A stretch of DNA of 64,000 nucleotides from Bacillus dicomae (GTDB lineage Bacteria > Bacillota > Bacilli > Bacillales > Bacillaceae_G). Under the pieces are notes generated by a model. It worked only from the letters and a program-made list of their open reading frames with translations, made no database searches and had not been told where the DNA came from. The position numbers and the translations under genes were made by a program. Where the stretch lies: positions 1 through 64,000 of the forward strand of contig NZ_VHIV01000007.1 of the NCBI RefSeq assembly GCF_006494425.1, read 5' to 3'. Position 1 is the first letter of the stretch. Every line of letters begins with the position of its first letter. Shown piece by piece: positions 45,386 to 54,540 of the stretch.

Positions 45386-46789
45386 ATGCGTACAGAAGAA
45401 ATTAATTTTAAACAGATCATTGAAATGAATATGCTATATGAAACTTTACTCAATGAACTCGATATCGGGATTCATATTATTAATGAGGAAAGTAAAACGA
45501 TTATCTATAACCGCAAAATGATGGAAATTGAATCAATGGAGCGCTCAGATGTGCTATATAAAAGTCCTTTAGAAGTATTCGCATTTGAAGAAAATAAAAA
45601 TAGTACTCTTATAGAAGCATTAAAATTAGGAAAAACAAACAAAAATATAAAACAAACGTATTTTAACAATAAAGGGCAAGAAATTACGACGATTAACAAT
45701 ACGTTCCCTATAATAGAAAATGGAAAAATTAAAGGCGCTATTGAAATATCAAAAGAGATGAATCACTTAAAGCAAACGATAAAAATAGACTCTTCTCGAA
45801 AACACAACACTAAATTTACCTTTGATCACATAATTGGTGATTCTGAAGCCATTCAATCGACCATTGCGGAAGGAAAAAGAGTAATTCGTACATCCTCCTC
45901 TATACTTCTTGTAGGAGAAACAGGGACTGGAAAGGAACTATTTGCACAAAGCATTCATAATGAAAGTCAGCGTTCAACAAAACCATTTATTTCACAAAAC
46001 TGTGCCGCTATACCTGATACGCTCATGGAAAGCTTATTATTTGGTACGAACCGTGGTGCATTTACAGGAGCTATCGATAAAGCTGGTTTATTTGAAGAAG
46101 CTAACGGAGGAACTTTATTATTAGATGAGATTAACTCATTAAGTCCAGTACTTCAAGCGAAGTTATTGCGAGCTATACAAGAAAAAACAATACGAAGAAT
46201 CGGAGGCACACAAGAAAAAGAAATTGATGTTCGTATTATAGCAACTATTAATGAAGACCCCCTGGAAGCTATTACACACAATCGATTACGGGAAGACTTA
46301 TATTACCGATTAAGCGTCGTTACTTTATGTCTCCCGCCTTTACGTGATCGAAAAGAAGATATTCCCGCTCTTATTCAGCACTTTATCGAAAAGTACAACA
46401 TGCAATTTGGACTCGGCGTAACGGATGTAGATGTACATGTAAGAGAATTCTTGTATGCATATGAATGGCCTGGAAACGTACGGGAATTGGAACATATCAT
46501 TGAAGGTTCAATGAATTTAGTTGAAGATGAAACTATCATTACAGCGTTTCATCTTCCTACTCGTTTTCGCGAACGAATAAAAAAAGAATTCCATACGCAA
46601 CCTTTCCTAACTAATAACGATATTGATGCACCTAAAACGTTAAAGCACACGATAGAAGAAATGGAAAAGAACTACATCAATCAAATTCTGAAAGAGTATC
46701 ACGGTAATATTTCACAAGCTGCAAAGTTTTTAGGGTTAAGTAGACAAAACTTACAATACCGAATTAAAAAATTGCATTTACACATATGA
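45386..46789 (+). CDS. Sigma-54-dependent activator, RocR-like
   Basis: 467 residues. An N-terminal PAS sensory domain (about 17-130) is followed by the AAA+ sigma-54 domain with Walker A GETGTGKE (177-184), the sigma-contact loop GAFTGA (224-229) and Walker B LLLDEI (244-249), and a C-terminal Fis-type HTH (about 430-464, NISQAAKFLGLSRQNLQYRI). This is the RocR layout. It should sense a small molecule through PAS and open the facing -24/-12 promoter. ATG at 45386 with GAGGAGA. A bcr1 remnant begins at its stop codon. Confidence 0.93.
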   Translation: MRTEEINFKQIIEMNMLYETLLNELDIGIHIINEESKTIIYNRKMMEIESMERSDVLYKSPLEVFAFEENKNSTLIEALKLGKTNKNIKQTYFNNKGQEITTINNTFPIIENGKIKGAIEISKEMNHLKQTIKIDSSRKHNTKFTFDHIIGDSEAIQSTIAEGKRVIRTSSSILLVGETGTGKELFAQSIHNESQRSTKPFISQNCAAIPDTLMESLLFGTNRGAFTGAIDKAGLFEEANGGTLLLDEINSLSPVLQAKLLRAIQEKTIRRIGGTQEKEIDVRIIATINEDPLEAITHNRLREDLYYRLSVVTLCLPPLRDRKEDIPALIQHFIEKYNMQFGLGVTDVDVHVREFLYAYEWPGNVRELEHIIEGSMNLVEDETIITAFHLPTRFRERIKKEFHTQPFLTNNDIDAPKTLKHTIEEMEKNYINQILKEYHGNISQAAKFLGLSRQNLQYRIKKLHLHI

Positions 46790-46860
46790 AATGAAACTTT
46801 AATCAGTGAAGATTTTGTCTATCCTCACTGATTACTAGCTCTCACCAATTGGACTTTTCT
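46786..46860 (+). repeat. Degenerate bcr1 remnant after the RocR-like gene
   Basis: About 75 bp align with the left half of bcr1: TGAAACTTTAATCAGTG, then CACTGATTA-TAG, then ACCAATTGGACTTTT. The G-rich stem has mutated to AAGATTTT/ATCCT. The left end ATGAA stands where intact copies have ATAAA, and it contains the TGA stop of the upstream gene. The right half is missing. Confidence 0.7.
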
Positions 46861-46937
46861 TTCTTGTTAATGTCGAATAAACATTTGGTAAAATATGCTA
46901 TACTAAACATATAACATACTCGAAAGGAACGATATAT

Positions 46938-47135
46938 ATGAGTAATGATAAAAAATTAAAGTTATTACAATACTTAGCCTTCTTCCCTACCCTTGTATGT
47001 ATGATGTTACTAGTTGATATGAATGCCCTCCCTTATGCAAAGCTATTCGTAGCAATTAGCGGCTCCTTTGCTGCTATTATGCTTGCTTCTTTTTGGAATT
47101 TAAAGATACGTATGAAGAAAGAACGCTCTTCTTGA
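46938..47135 (+). CDS. Small two-helix membrane protein
   Basis: 65 residues: a short basic N-terminus, two hydrophobic helices (about 9-26 and 33-52) and a basic tail (KIRMKKERSS). No family recognised with confidence. Ribosome site GAAAGGA and a terminator directly after it (47161-47193) support a real single gene. Confidence 0.72.
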   Translation: MSNDKKLKLLQYLAFFPTLVCMMLLVDMNALPYAKLFVAISGSFAAIMLASFWNLKIRMKKERSS

Positions 47136-47160
47136 ACTAACAAACCTCATTATCAAATTC

Positions 47161-47193
47161 AAACACGAGACATTTACAGGTCTCGTGTTTTTC
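47161..47193 (+). terminator. Terminator after the small membrane protein gene
   Basis: Ten-base stem AAACACGAGA/TCTCGTGTTT, 10-nt loop, Ts. Confidence 0.85.
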
Positions 47194-47358
47194 TTTATAT
47201 TCCCTCCATCTCAAAACTTTTAAATTTAATTTAAAATTGATTATATACAGAATAAATGCTCTTTCATAAAATCGACAAATTTCGACATTCAGTATTCATT
47301 ATGTTTGTTATCATGTAAGTTCTAAATCTGACATTTCAACATCCAGGAGGAAGAATTT

Positions 47359-47994
47359 ATGTATAAAAAACTTTTACTTACCTTAACATGTAGTTCATTA
47401 ATTTTCGGATTAGCGGCTTGCGGATCAAATGAACAAAAAGATAATGGTGTACAAACAAAAGAAAAAGAACAAGTTTCACAAGAAACACCAAAAGAAAAAG
47501 AATCAAAAACAGAATCAGCTAAAGGAAATCGTTCTAACCCAATTAAATTTAATGAAGCTGCTACTGTAAATGATGTTATCTTCAATAGCGAAGACGGTAA
47601 TTTTGAAAAATTCAAGACTAAAGTTGAATTATCTATTTTAGAGGTAATTCGTGGCGAGCAAGCCTTTGAGATATTAAAAAAGGAAAATCAATTTAACGAG
47701 GCTGCTCCAGAAGGAAAAGAATGGGTTCTAGTAAAAATTAAAGGCAAAGTTACCGATGCTGAAACACAAGATCACGAATATGATTTATTCGGTTCAAATT
47801 TCAAACTTGTTTCAAATGATGGACATGTTTACAATAATGACCAGTACGCTGTAACACCAAATGAACTACATCAAAAACTTTATAAAGGCGCTGAAGGAGA
47901 AGGTTACATCTCTCAATTGGTTAACACTGGCGATGATTTTAAAATTCAATTTGAAACTCACGAAAGTAAAAAGGTTTTCTTTAACTCTAAATAA
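47359..47994 (+). CDS. Lipoprotein, DUF4352-like
   Basis: 211 residues. A type II signal peptide ends in the lipobox LAAC (C21), so the mature protein is anchored to the outer membrane face. A charged linker rich in Lys/Glu (22-57) precedes a beta-sandwich of the DUF4352 kind (about 60-205; KEWVLVKIKGKV is the typical strand). Ligand unknown. ATG at 47359 has CAGGAGGAAG. The next gene starts 19 nt downstream, so the two are probably an operon. Confidence 0.82.
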   Translation: MYKKLLLTLTCSSLIFGLAACGSNEQKDNGVQTKEKEQVSQETPKEKESKTESAKGNRSNPIKFNEAATVNDVIFNSEDGNFEKFKTKVELSILEVIRGEQAFEILKKENQFNEAAPEGKEWVLVKIKGKVTDAETQDHEYDLFGSNFKLVSNDGHVYNNDQYAVTPNELHQKLYKGAEGEGYISQLVNTGDDFKIQFETHESKKVFFNSK

Positions 47995-48013
47995 AATATA
48001 AAAGGTGATTACT

Positions 48014-48358
48014 ATGAAAAGAACAACAGAATTTGTATTAGGACTAATCGGTGGTATATTCGGGATTTTATGTGCATTTATCGCTTTATTTATCGGAGGT
48101 ATCGGCGCAGCGGTTGAAGCTGACGGGGCTAATCAAATTATCGGATTAGGCTGGGCTGCTGTAGCTCTTTCTATTTTAGGAATTGTTGGATGCGTTATGG
48201 TTAAAAGCAAAGCTAAAGTAGGTGGCATTATGATGACGATTGCTGCCATTGGTGGATTTATTTGTATTTCTATCGTGTACTTACTACCAGGAATTTTATT
48301 ATTAATCGGAGGATTAATGGGGATTTTCCGAAAAGATAAAACTACTGCATCAGCATAA
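48014..48358 (+). CDS. DUF4064 family membrane protein
   Basis: 114 residues with three or four hydrophobic helices. The opening KRTTEFVLGLIGGIFGI is the DUF4064 signature. ATG at 48014 follows AAAGGTGAT; three extra codons upstream are also open. It is co-transcribed with the lipoprotein gene, and the pairing suggests a common envelope role. The function is unknown. Confidence 0.8.
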   Translation: MKRTTEFVLGLIGGIFGILCAFIALFIGGIGAAVEADGANQIIGLGWAAVALSILGIVGCVMVKSKAKVGGIMMTIAAIGGFICISIVYLLPGILLLIGGLMGIFRKDKTTASA

Positions 48359-48361
48359 AAG

Positions 48362-48388
48362 AAAAAGCACTCACATGAGTGCTTTTTT
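48362..48388 (+). terminator. Terminator of the lipoprotein/DUF4064 operon
   Basis: Stem AAAAGCACTCA/TGAGTGCTTTT with a small loop and T-run. Confidence 0.87.
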
Positions 48389-48404
48389 CATATCCATATC
48401 TTTT

Positions 48405-49142
48405 TTAAAACTCAACATTCTCCAAATACAAACCACTCGCCTCCGCAAGGCAATTAATTTGATTACGCTGTTTCGCCTCTAAAATGTGTGGAATTGCTTC
48501 TGCATCTAATTGTCCTAATCCAACTTCAATTAATGCTCCAACAATTTTTCGTACCATGTTATGAAGGAATCCGTTGCCACTTACTCTAATTTGTACAAAT
48601 CCTGCTTCTTCCATCACTTCAAGTAAATATACTTCTCGAACCATAGATTTTTTCTTTGATTTCGCATTTGAGAAAGCAGTAAAGTCATGTGAACCAACTA
48701 AATGTTTCGCAGCTGCTTTCATGCTTTTCACATTTAATTTTTTATTCACATGCATGCTGTATTTACGCATAAATGGATTTGTATGCTCTTCATTCCAAAT
48801 TTTATAAATATATGTTTTTGCTTTAGAATTGTAACGAGCATGGAAGCGATCATGTACTTCTTCTATATTCGTAATACTAATATCATTAGGTAAATATTGA
48901 TTTAAATATTTTTTTACTTTATGTTCTACTAACTTCTCATCGCTTTGAAAGTTAGCAACTTGATTCAAAGCATGTACACCAGCGTCTGTTCTACTGCAAC
49001 CGATAATTTCAATTTCTTTTCCGATCATTTCAGATATGACACTTTCAATTTTTCCTTGAATCGTATTATCGTTATTACCGAGACGTTGCCACCCTTTAAA
49101 ACGTGCACCGTCGTACTGAATTGTTAATTTATAATTGTGCAT
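48405..49142 (-). CDS. truA: tRNA pseudouridine(38-40) synthase TruA (second-copy type)
   Basis: 245 residues. Catalytic aspartate in GCSRTDAGVHA (about residue 53), plus the RFHARYNSKAKTYIY and GNGFLHNMVRKIVG blocks of TruA. It isomerises U38-U40 in the anticodon arm. B. cereus group genomes carry one truA in the ribosomal protein region; this isolated gene fits the second copy (TruA2). ATG at 49142 follows GAAGGAGAA; the five-codon longer form overlaps that site. Confidence 0.92.
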   Translation of the reverse strand: MHNYKLTIQYDGARFKGWQRLGNNDNTIQGKIESVISEMIGKEIEIIGCSRTDAGVHALNQVANFQSDEKLVEHKVKKYLNQYLPNDISITNIEEVHDRFHARYNSKAKTYIYKIWNEEHTNPFMRKYSMHVNKKLNVKSMKAAAKHLVGSHDFTAFSNAKSKKKSMVREVYLLEVMEEAGFVQIRVSGNGFLHNMVRKIVGALIEVGLGQLDAEAIPHILEAKQRNQINCLAEASGLYLENVEF

Positions 49143-49198
49143 AATATTCTCCTTCATAGAAAATATTCCCCCATAGCATGAGGGAATATGAATAAACT

Positions 49199-50578
49199 TT
49201 ACTTTCTAACAAGCTTCACTACATTTTCTACATGAGCTGTGTGCGGGAACATATCAACTGGTTGTACATATTCCACTTCATAACTCTTCATTAACGCTTG
49301 TACATCACGTGCTAATGAAGAAGGATTACAAGATACGTAAACAACTTGTTTCGGCTTCACTTTTAAAATTGTTTCCAATAATTTATCATCGCAACCTGTA
49401 CGTGGCGGATCGACAACAATTACATCTGGACGCCATCCTTCTTTTACCCATTTCGGTAACCATTGTTCAGCTTTACCTGCTTCATATTTCGTATTTGTAA
49501 ATCCGTGACGCTTCGCATTTTTTCTTGCATCTGCAATTGCTTCTGGAATTACATCCATACCACGTACTTCTGCTGCATCATTTGCAAGCCAAAGACCGAT
49601 TGTACCAACACCACAATATGCATCTACAATTTTTTCATTGCCTGTTAAAGCAGCTGCTTTTTTCGCTTCATTGTATAAAACAACCGTTTGTTCTGGATTC
49701 AACTGGAAGAATGCACGTGCTGATAATTCAAATGATAAATCACCAAGTGTTTCTTGAATTACTTCTTTTCCAGCCAATTTAAATGTTTTATCACCAAAAA
49801 TAACAGATGTTTTACGCCAGTTTACATTTTGCATAATTGATTTAACAGCTGGCATCTGTTTTTGTACTTCTGTAATAAATTGTTCTTTATTTGGCAACTC
49901 TTCTTTTGTTGTAATAAGTGTAACTTGTACTTCCCCTGTTTGAACTGCAGTACGTGTCACAATTGTACGTACTAAACCTTTTTGTTTTTTCTCATTATAA
50001 ATAGAAACATTTAATTTTTCTAAAATACGTCTTACAACTTTTGTCGCTTCATTCGTTGCTTTATGTTGAATCATACAGTGAGCGATATCAATTAACTGAT
50101 GTGAGTTTTGTTTATACAGCCCTGTAATAACCTTTTCGTCTTTACGTCCCACTTGTAATTGACTCTTATTACGATAATGCCATGGATTTTCCATGCCAAG
50201 CGTTGGACGAATTTTCTCTTCTAAACTGTTGTTCATATACTTCTCAAATGCTTGTACAACGATATCACGCTTTTGATTTAATTGTTCTTTATAATCTAAG
50301 TGCTGCAGCTGACAGCCACCACATTCTTCATATACTGGACATGGTGCTTTCACACGATGTGGTGAAGCCTTACGGACTTTTTTCACTTTCGCTTCAGCGA
50401 AGCCACGCTGAATTTTCGTTGTTTCTGCAACAACTTCTTCTCCTGGTAATGCCCCTGGAATGAAAACAACTTGTCTCTTAAAATAACCAACGCCTTCTCC
50501 GTTAATCCCAAGACGTTTAATTGTCACAGGGAACGTTTGACCAACTTCCAACTTACTTTCATGTTGCTTTTGTATCAT
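49199..50578 (-). CDS. 23S rRNA m5U methyltransferase, RlmCD/TrmA family (YfjO-like)
   Basis: 459 residues. N-terminal TRAM barrel (about 8-68), 4Fe-4S cysteines in [11 protein letters not shown] plus a later HC, then the SAM domain with [12 protein letters not shown]. The catalytic DPPRTGCD and [10 protein letters not shown] (nucleophile Cys) are intact. It methylates C5 of uridine in RNA, most likely 23S rRNA. B. subtilis yfjO also lies next to yfjP. ATG at 50578 has AGAGGTG. Confidence 0.93.
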   Translation of the reverse strand: MIQKQHESKLEVGQTFPVTIKRLGINGEGVGYFKRQVVFIPGALPGEEVVAETTKIQRGFAEAKVKKVRKASPHRVKAPCPVYEECGGCQLQHLDYKEQLNQKRDIVVQAFEKYMNNSLEEKIRPTLGMENPWHYRNKSQLQVGRKDEKVITGLYKQNSHQLIDIAHCMIQHKATNEATKVVRRILEKLNVSIYNEKKQKGLVRTIVTRTAVQTGEVQVTLITTKEELPNKEQFITEVQKQMPAVKSIMQNVNWRKTSVIFGDKTFKLAGKEVIQETLGDLSFELSARAFFQLNPEQTVVLYNEAKKAAALTGNEKIVDAYCGVGTIGLWLANDAAEVRGMDVIPEAIADARKNAKRHGFTNTKYEAGKAEQWLPKWVKEGWRPDVIVVDPPRTGCDDKLLETILKVKPKQVVYVSCNPSSLARDVQALMKSYEVEYVQPVDMFPHTAHVENVVKLVRK

Positions 50579-50588
50579 TATTACACCT

Positions 50589-51452
50589 CTACTCTATACT
50601 TTTCCATAAATATAACGCTGCATAACTACAGTATGGTTCACACTCTTGTTTCACTTTTTCTAAAAATGCATCATCAGGTCTATCCTCTAATTGAAATACA
50701 CCTTGTACTGCACGCTGAATCCCAATATCCGCTTTCGGAAACATATTTTTCCGTCCGAGCCCAAACATTAAAAAATTTTGCACTGTCCATGTACCAATCC
50801 CCCTAATCGGTAACAATTGTGCTGAAACCTCTTCTTCCGCCTGGGTTTCTATACTCGCTAAATTTAATGTACCGCTGGCAATACTTCGACCTAATCCTAC
50901 TATATATTCAGCCTTTCGTTGACTAAACTTCTGCTCTCTCAATTCCTCTATTGAAATATTTGCTACTATTTCTGGAGTGGGGAAAAAGAAGACACCGTTC
51001 TTCTCTATTCCATATCGTTTCACAAACTGCTCTGTTAACACAGTAGCAAATTTCAAATTTATTTGTTGATGAATGATACAGCGAAGAAGACAAGCAAAAT
51101 AATCAAATTCTAAAATAATTGGAGTATAAGCATATGTTTCAAATAGTGGACGTAATGATGTGTTTAAAAAATGGTTTTGTATATCTTGAAACGGTTCATT
51201 CCAATGAAAAATATCCCTCATTCGTTTCATGACTTTCTCTGGATCTCCTGTCTGACTAGAAATCCAAAACTGTGGATTTTGAACAGTACCAATCCCTTGC
51301 AGGCGAACAACAATCTGTTCCTCATCTATACAAAGCGGGACATAAATGACTTTCTCATCTAATTGAATGACGTTAAGAGGATCAAAAGATAAACGCTTTA
51401 ATACCTCTTCAAAATGATACGGATACTCTAACGTAACATGTTCGCTCCACAT
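50589..51452 (-). CDS. yfjP: DNA-3-methyladenine glycosylase II family (YfjP)
   Basis: 287 residues, AlkA-like HhH-GPD. The N-terminal domain is followed by the helix-hairpin-helix [17 protein letters not shown] and catalytic aspartate in FPKADIG. It excises alkylated bases such as 3-methyladenine. ATG at 51452 follows AAGGATGGGG; an ATG four codons upstream sits on that ribosome site. The stop is 10 nt before the methyltransferase gene, so both are in one operon, as for yfjP-yfjO. Confidence 0.9.
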   Translation of the reverse strand: MWSEHVTLEYPYHFEEVLKRLSFDPLNVIQLDEKVIYVPLCIDEEQIVVRLQGIGTVQNPQFWISSQTGDPEKVMKRMRDIFHWNEPFQDIQNHFLNTSLRPLFETYAYTPIILEFDYFACLLRCIIHQQINLKFATVLTEQFVKRYGIEKNGVFFFPTPEIVANISIEELREQKFSQRKAEYIVGLGRSIASGTLNLASIETQAEEEVSAQLLPIRGIGTWTVQNFLMFGLGRKNMFPKADIGIQRAVQGVFQLEDRPDDAFLEKVKQECEPYCSYAALYLWKSIE

Positions 51453-51491
51453 ACGTTTCCCCATCCTTTTTACACATCATTATAGCATGAG

Positions 51492-51519
51492 AAAACCGCA
51501 AGCATACATGCTTACGGTT
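51492..51519 (-). terminator. Terminator of pdaA
   Basis: Stem AACCGCAAGCAT/ATGCTTACGGTT (one mismatch) with the pdaA stop inside it, Ts on the minus strand. Confidence 0.75.
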
Positions 51520-52294
51520 GATTGCTTTTTACTAAGTCATCTAGACTTTTAAAATGATACCCTTTCTCGCGCAAATCATCAATGATTTTTGCAAGTGCTT
51601 CTGCATTATCTTTTGATATTGCATGAAGTAATAAAATAGATCCTGGATGAATCATCGTCATAACATTATTATGCGCATATTGCCATCCTCTTTGCTCATC
51701 CACTTTCCAATCCAAAAATGCAAGTGACCAAAAGACATTATAGTAGCCCATCTCTTTCGTAAGAGCTAATGTTCTTTCACTAAATACACCGCGCGGAGGA
51801 CGTACATATTTCACTTCTTTTTGCCCAGTTACTTTTTTAATTTCTTCCGTTACACTCGTTAATTCTTCACGAAGTTTCTCATCATTTACCGCTGTAAAAT
51901 CAGGATGACTCCACGAATGATTTCCAATAATGTGTCCTTCATCCTTCATTCTTAGCAATAAATCTTTTTGTGTTTTAATATAATGCCCTGTTACAAAGAA
52001 GGTTGCTGGTACTTTTTTCTCTTTTAATACGTCTAAGATTTTCCCTGTGTATCCATTCTCATACCCATTATCAAATGTTAAATAAATATCTTTTTTCTCC
52101 GTGTCCCCTAAATAAAACCCACCATTTTTTTGTAGCAATTCTGTATACAGTTTCCCTGCATCTGGTACTGTTTCATTTTTAGGACGCGGAATTCCCCAGT
52201 TATGTGGGGTATTTGTATAAGCTAGTGCCGAAACTGGAACAAGTGCCATCATAATTGAAAAAATGAGACCGATATATAACCATTTATGTTTCAT
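51512..52294 (-). CDS. pdaA: Spore cortex peptidoglycan MurNAc deacetylase PdaA
   Basis: 260 residues. A signal peptide or anchor (about 5-26) precedes a NodB-type polysaccharide deacetylase. Motif 1 is TFDNGYENG, the metal histidines are in HSWSHPDF, and RPPRG is motif 3. It deacetylates muramic acid so that muramic-delta-lactam, needed for germination, can form in the cortex. B. subtilis pdaA (yfjS) lies near yfjP. ATG at 52294 has AAAGGAGA; six more codons upstream overlap this site. Confidence 0.92.
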   Translation of the reverse strand: MKHKWLYIGLIFSIMMALVPVSALAYTNTPHNWGIPRPKNETVPDAGKLYTELLQKNGGFYLGDTEKKDIYLTFDNGYENGYTGKILDVLKEKKVPATFFVTGHYIKTQKDLLLRMKDEGHIIGNHSWSHPDFTAVNDEKLREELTSVTEEIKKVTGQKEVKYVRPPRGVFSERTLALTKEMGYYNVFWSLAFLDWKVDEQRGWQYAHNNVMTMIHPGSILLLHAISKDNAEALAKIIDDLREKGYHFKSLDDLVKSNQP

Positions 52295-52383
52295 AAATAG
52301 TCTCCTTTCCATATATAATCGTACTTGTAGTTTCTGTTGCCACGCATTCTTTCATGCTGAACATGTTTTTCTATATATACCAA

Positions 52384-52418
52384 AAAAATGCATCTCGAAT
52401 CGTTCGAGATGCATTTTT
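52384..52418. terminator. Terminator of fumA
   Basis: Palindromic stem AAAATGCATCTCGAA/TTCGAGATGCATTTT with a 3-nt loop. T-runs on both strands. Confidence 0.87.
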
Positions 52419-52420
52419 GT

Positions 52421-53941
52421 TTACTTAAATACCGGCTCTTTAAAGCTAGCTAATTTTTCAAGTGATGTTTTATCAACATCTGCATGTAAGCTATTACCAT
52501 GAGAATCCATCGTTACAACTGCTTTAAATCCTTCGATACGTAAATGCCACATTGCCTCTGGAATACCAAATTGTAAGAAATCAACATCTTTTACTTCTTT
52601 AATACATTCAGCATAATATTGCGCTGCACCACCGATTGCGTTTAAATATACACCGCCGTGTTCTTCTAAAGCCGCTAATGTTTTCGCCCCCATACCGCCT
52701 TTTCCAATGACAGCGCGAATACCGAATTTCTTCATAATATCGCCTTGGTACGGTTCTTCACGAATACTTGTCGTTGGACCTGCCGCTTTAATTTGCCAAT
52801 TGTCATTTTCATCTTTCACAACAACTGGGCCACAGTGATAAATAACTTGTCCATTTAAATCTACTGGACAATCGTTATCCATTAAATGCTTATGGATTGC
52901 GTCACGACCTGTATACATCATGCCATTAATTGTTACAACATCACCAACGCGAAGTTCACGAATTTGCTCTTCTGTAATTGGTGCTTGTAATACAATCTCA
53001 CGTTGCTCTGTTTTTTCTTGCGCTTCTTGCTGAAGTGTATCCTCACCTTCTTGATATAGCCAATCCATAATTTCTCCTGTTTCAGGATGGATTGTTACGC
53101 CAAGGCGGCGATATGCCCAACAATTGTACGCCACAGATACGTAGAAGCTAGCTGGTAGACGGTTATACACGCCAATTTTACAACCAAGTAAAGTTGTTTC
53201 TCCACCAAATCCCATCGTACCAATACCAAGCTTATTTGCATTTTCTAATACGTACTCTTCAAGTTTTTGTAATTCTGGGATTGGATTGATATCATCTAAT
53301 GTACGGAATAATTGATTTTTTGCTAATTCGTAACCTGATGTACGGTCTCCCCCGATACCAACACCAATTACACCCGCACTACATCCTTGACCTTGTGCTT
53401 GATATACTGCATGAAGAAGGCATTTACGAATCCCTTCTAAATCACGACCTGCGCGTCCAAGTCCTTCTAATTCACATGGTAAGCTATATTGAATATTTTT
53501 ATTCTCACAGCCACCACCCTTTAGAATTAAACGTGCATCAATATAATCTTTTTCCCACTGTTCAAACTTAATCACCGGTGTACCTGGTCCTAAATTATTT
53601 CCACTATTGTCTCCAAAAAGAGAATCAACAGAATTTGGACGAAGTTTACCATCTTTTGTCGCCCGCTCAAGCGCATTATAGATAGCTTCCTTCAACTTTA
53701 ACTGATTCACACCAACTGGTGTATAAATTTTAAACGTTGGCATCCCTGTATCTTGGCAGATTGGCGAGATGTTATCATCAGCCATTTTAATATTATTTGT
53801 AATTGTGCCAAGTGCCATCGCAGAACGAGTCCCTGCATTTTCTCGTTCTTTCGCTTGTTGAATCGCACGACGAACATCTTTCGGTAAGTTCGTTGACGTT
53901 TCAACAATTAGTTGATACATGCTTTCTTGAAGCTTTTCCAT
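52421..53941 (-). CDS. fumA: Fumarate hydratase class I
   Basis: 506 residues: an N-terminal catalytic (about 1-280) and C-terminal domain (about 330-500) as in class I fumarases. The 4Fe-4S cysteines are C in ICQDTGMP, C in QGQGCSAGVIG and C in TTLLGCKIG. It interconverts fumarate and malate. The oxygen-labile cluster contrasts with the class II enzyme most bacilli have. ATG at 53941 follows GAGGGGGAAG; 19 further codons upstream are open but unlike the family. Confidence 0.94.
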   Translation of the reverse strand: MEKLQESMYQLIVETSTNLPKDVRRAIQQAKERENAGTRSAMALGTITNNIKMADDNISPICQDTGMPTFKIYTPVGVNQLKLKEAIYNALERATKDGKLRPNSVDSLFGDNSGNNLGPGTPVIKFEQWEKDYIDARLILKGGGCENKNIQYSLPCELEGLGRAGRDLEGIRKCLLHAVYQAQGQGCSAGVIGVGIGGDRTSGYELAKNQLFRTLDDINPIPELQKLEEYVLENANKLGIGTMGFGGETTLLGCKIGVYNRLPASFYVSVAYNCWAYRRLGVTIHPETGEIMDWLYQEGEDTLQQEAQEKTEQREIVLQAPITEEQIRELRVGDVVTINGMMYTGRDAIHKHLMDNDCPVDLNGQVIYHCGPVVVKDENDNWQIKAAGPTTSIREEPYQGDIMKKFGIRAVIGKGGMGAKTLAALEEHGGVYLNAIGGAAQYYAECIKEVKDVDFLQFGIPEAMWHLRIEGFKAVVTMDSHGNSLHADVDKTSLEKLASFKEPVFK

Positions 53942-54103
53942 CGTTACTTCCCCCTCAATTGTGAACGCTACCAAAACGTTATGAGATGAAAATCCCATTG
54001 TTATACTCTTCAGCTTTTTATTTATCCGCTCTTACAGTATAAATGAAATTTTTCACAACTTGATTATACCTCTTTTTCTATCGTCCTTCTATTATCCGCA
54101 CAG

Positions 54104-54138
54104 AAAAAGGCTACCAAATTGGAATTGGCAGCCTTTTT
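54104..54138 (-). terminator. Terminator of the SE1561-family gene
   Basis: Stem AAAAAGGCTACCAA/TTGGCAGCCTTTTT (one mismatch), 7-nt loop, Ts on the minus strand. Confidence 0.8.
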
Positions 54139-54144
54139 AATATA

Positions 54145-54327
54145 TTATTCGTCTTTTTTAAATTGCTCACATTTTAATTCTAATTCATCTAACATTGCAA
54201 GAAGACGATCTACATCCTCTAACTCTACTTCTTCAGGTTCAATTGTATCAATCACTTCAATGAACATATTTAAACGTTCTTTTAAATATACTAATTGTGT
54301 ATCTTTATCTTGAATTGCTTTTCCCAT
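54145..54327 (-). CDS. SE1561 family small protein
   Basis: 60 residues, very acidic and helical (EPEEVELEDVDRLLAMLDEL). This is a short coiled-coil-like protein matching the SE1561 family as I remember it. ATG at 54327 with AAAGGAGAG and its own terminator support expression. The function is unknown. Confidence 0.72.
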   Translation of the reverse strand: MGKAIQDKDTQLVYLKERLNMFIEVIDTIEPEEVELEDVDRLLAMLDELELKCEQFKKDE

Positions 54328-54540
54328 GAAGGCACTCTCCTTTTAATTCGAGTTGCTTTTATTATACCGCAAAAATGATTACAATGGGTATGTAATTTCA
54401 TCAATTTTGTCACGGTTATTCGCTATAATGTAAGCCCTCTCTCTTTTTCCTCTAAAAAGTTTCACTTTATAAAAAGCACATATTCTTCTATTATAGAGAA
54501 TGGACAAATTGTTATTTCAATAGTCAAAGGAGTATTTCAT

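Noticed and set aside
50182-50463. Several 60-110-codon frames antisense to the methyltransferase, gltA, fumA and GT genes
   Set aside because: They are shadows of strongly coding opposite strands with no ribosome sites.
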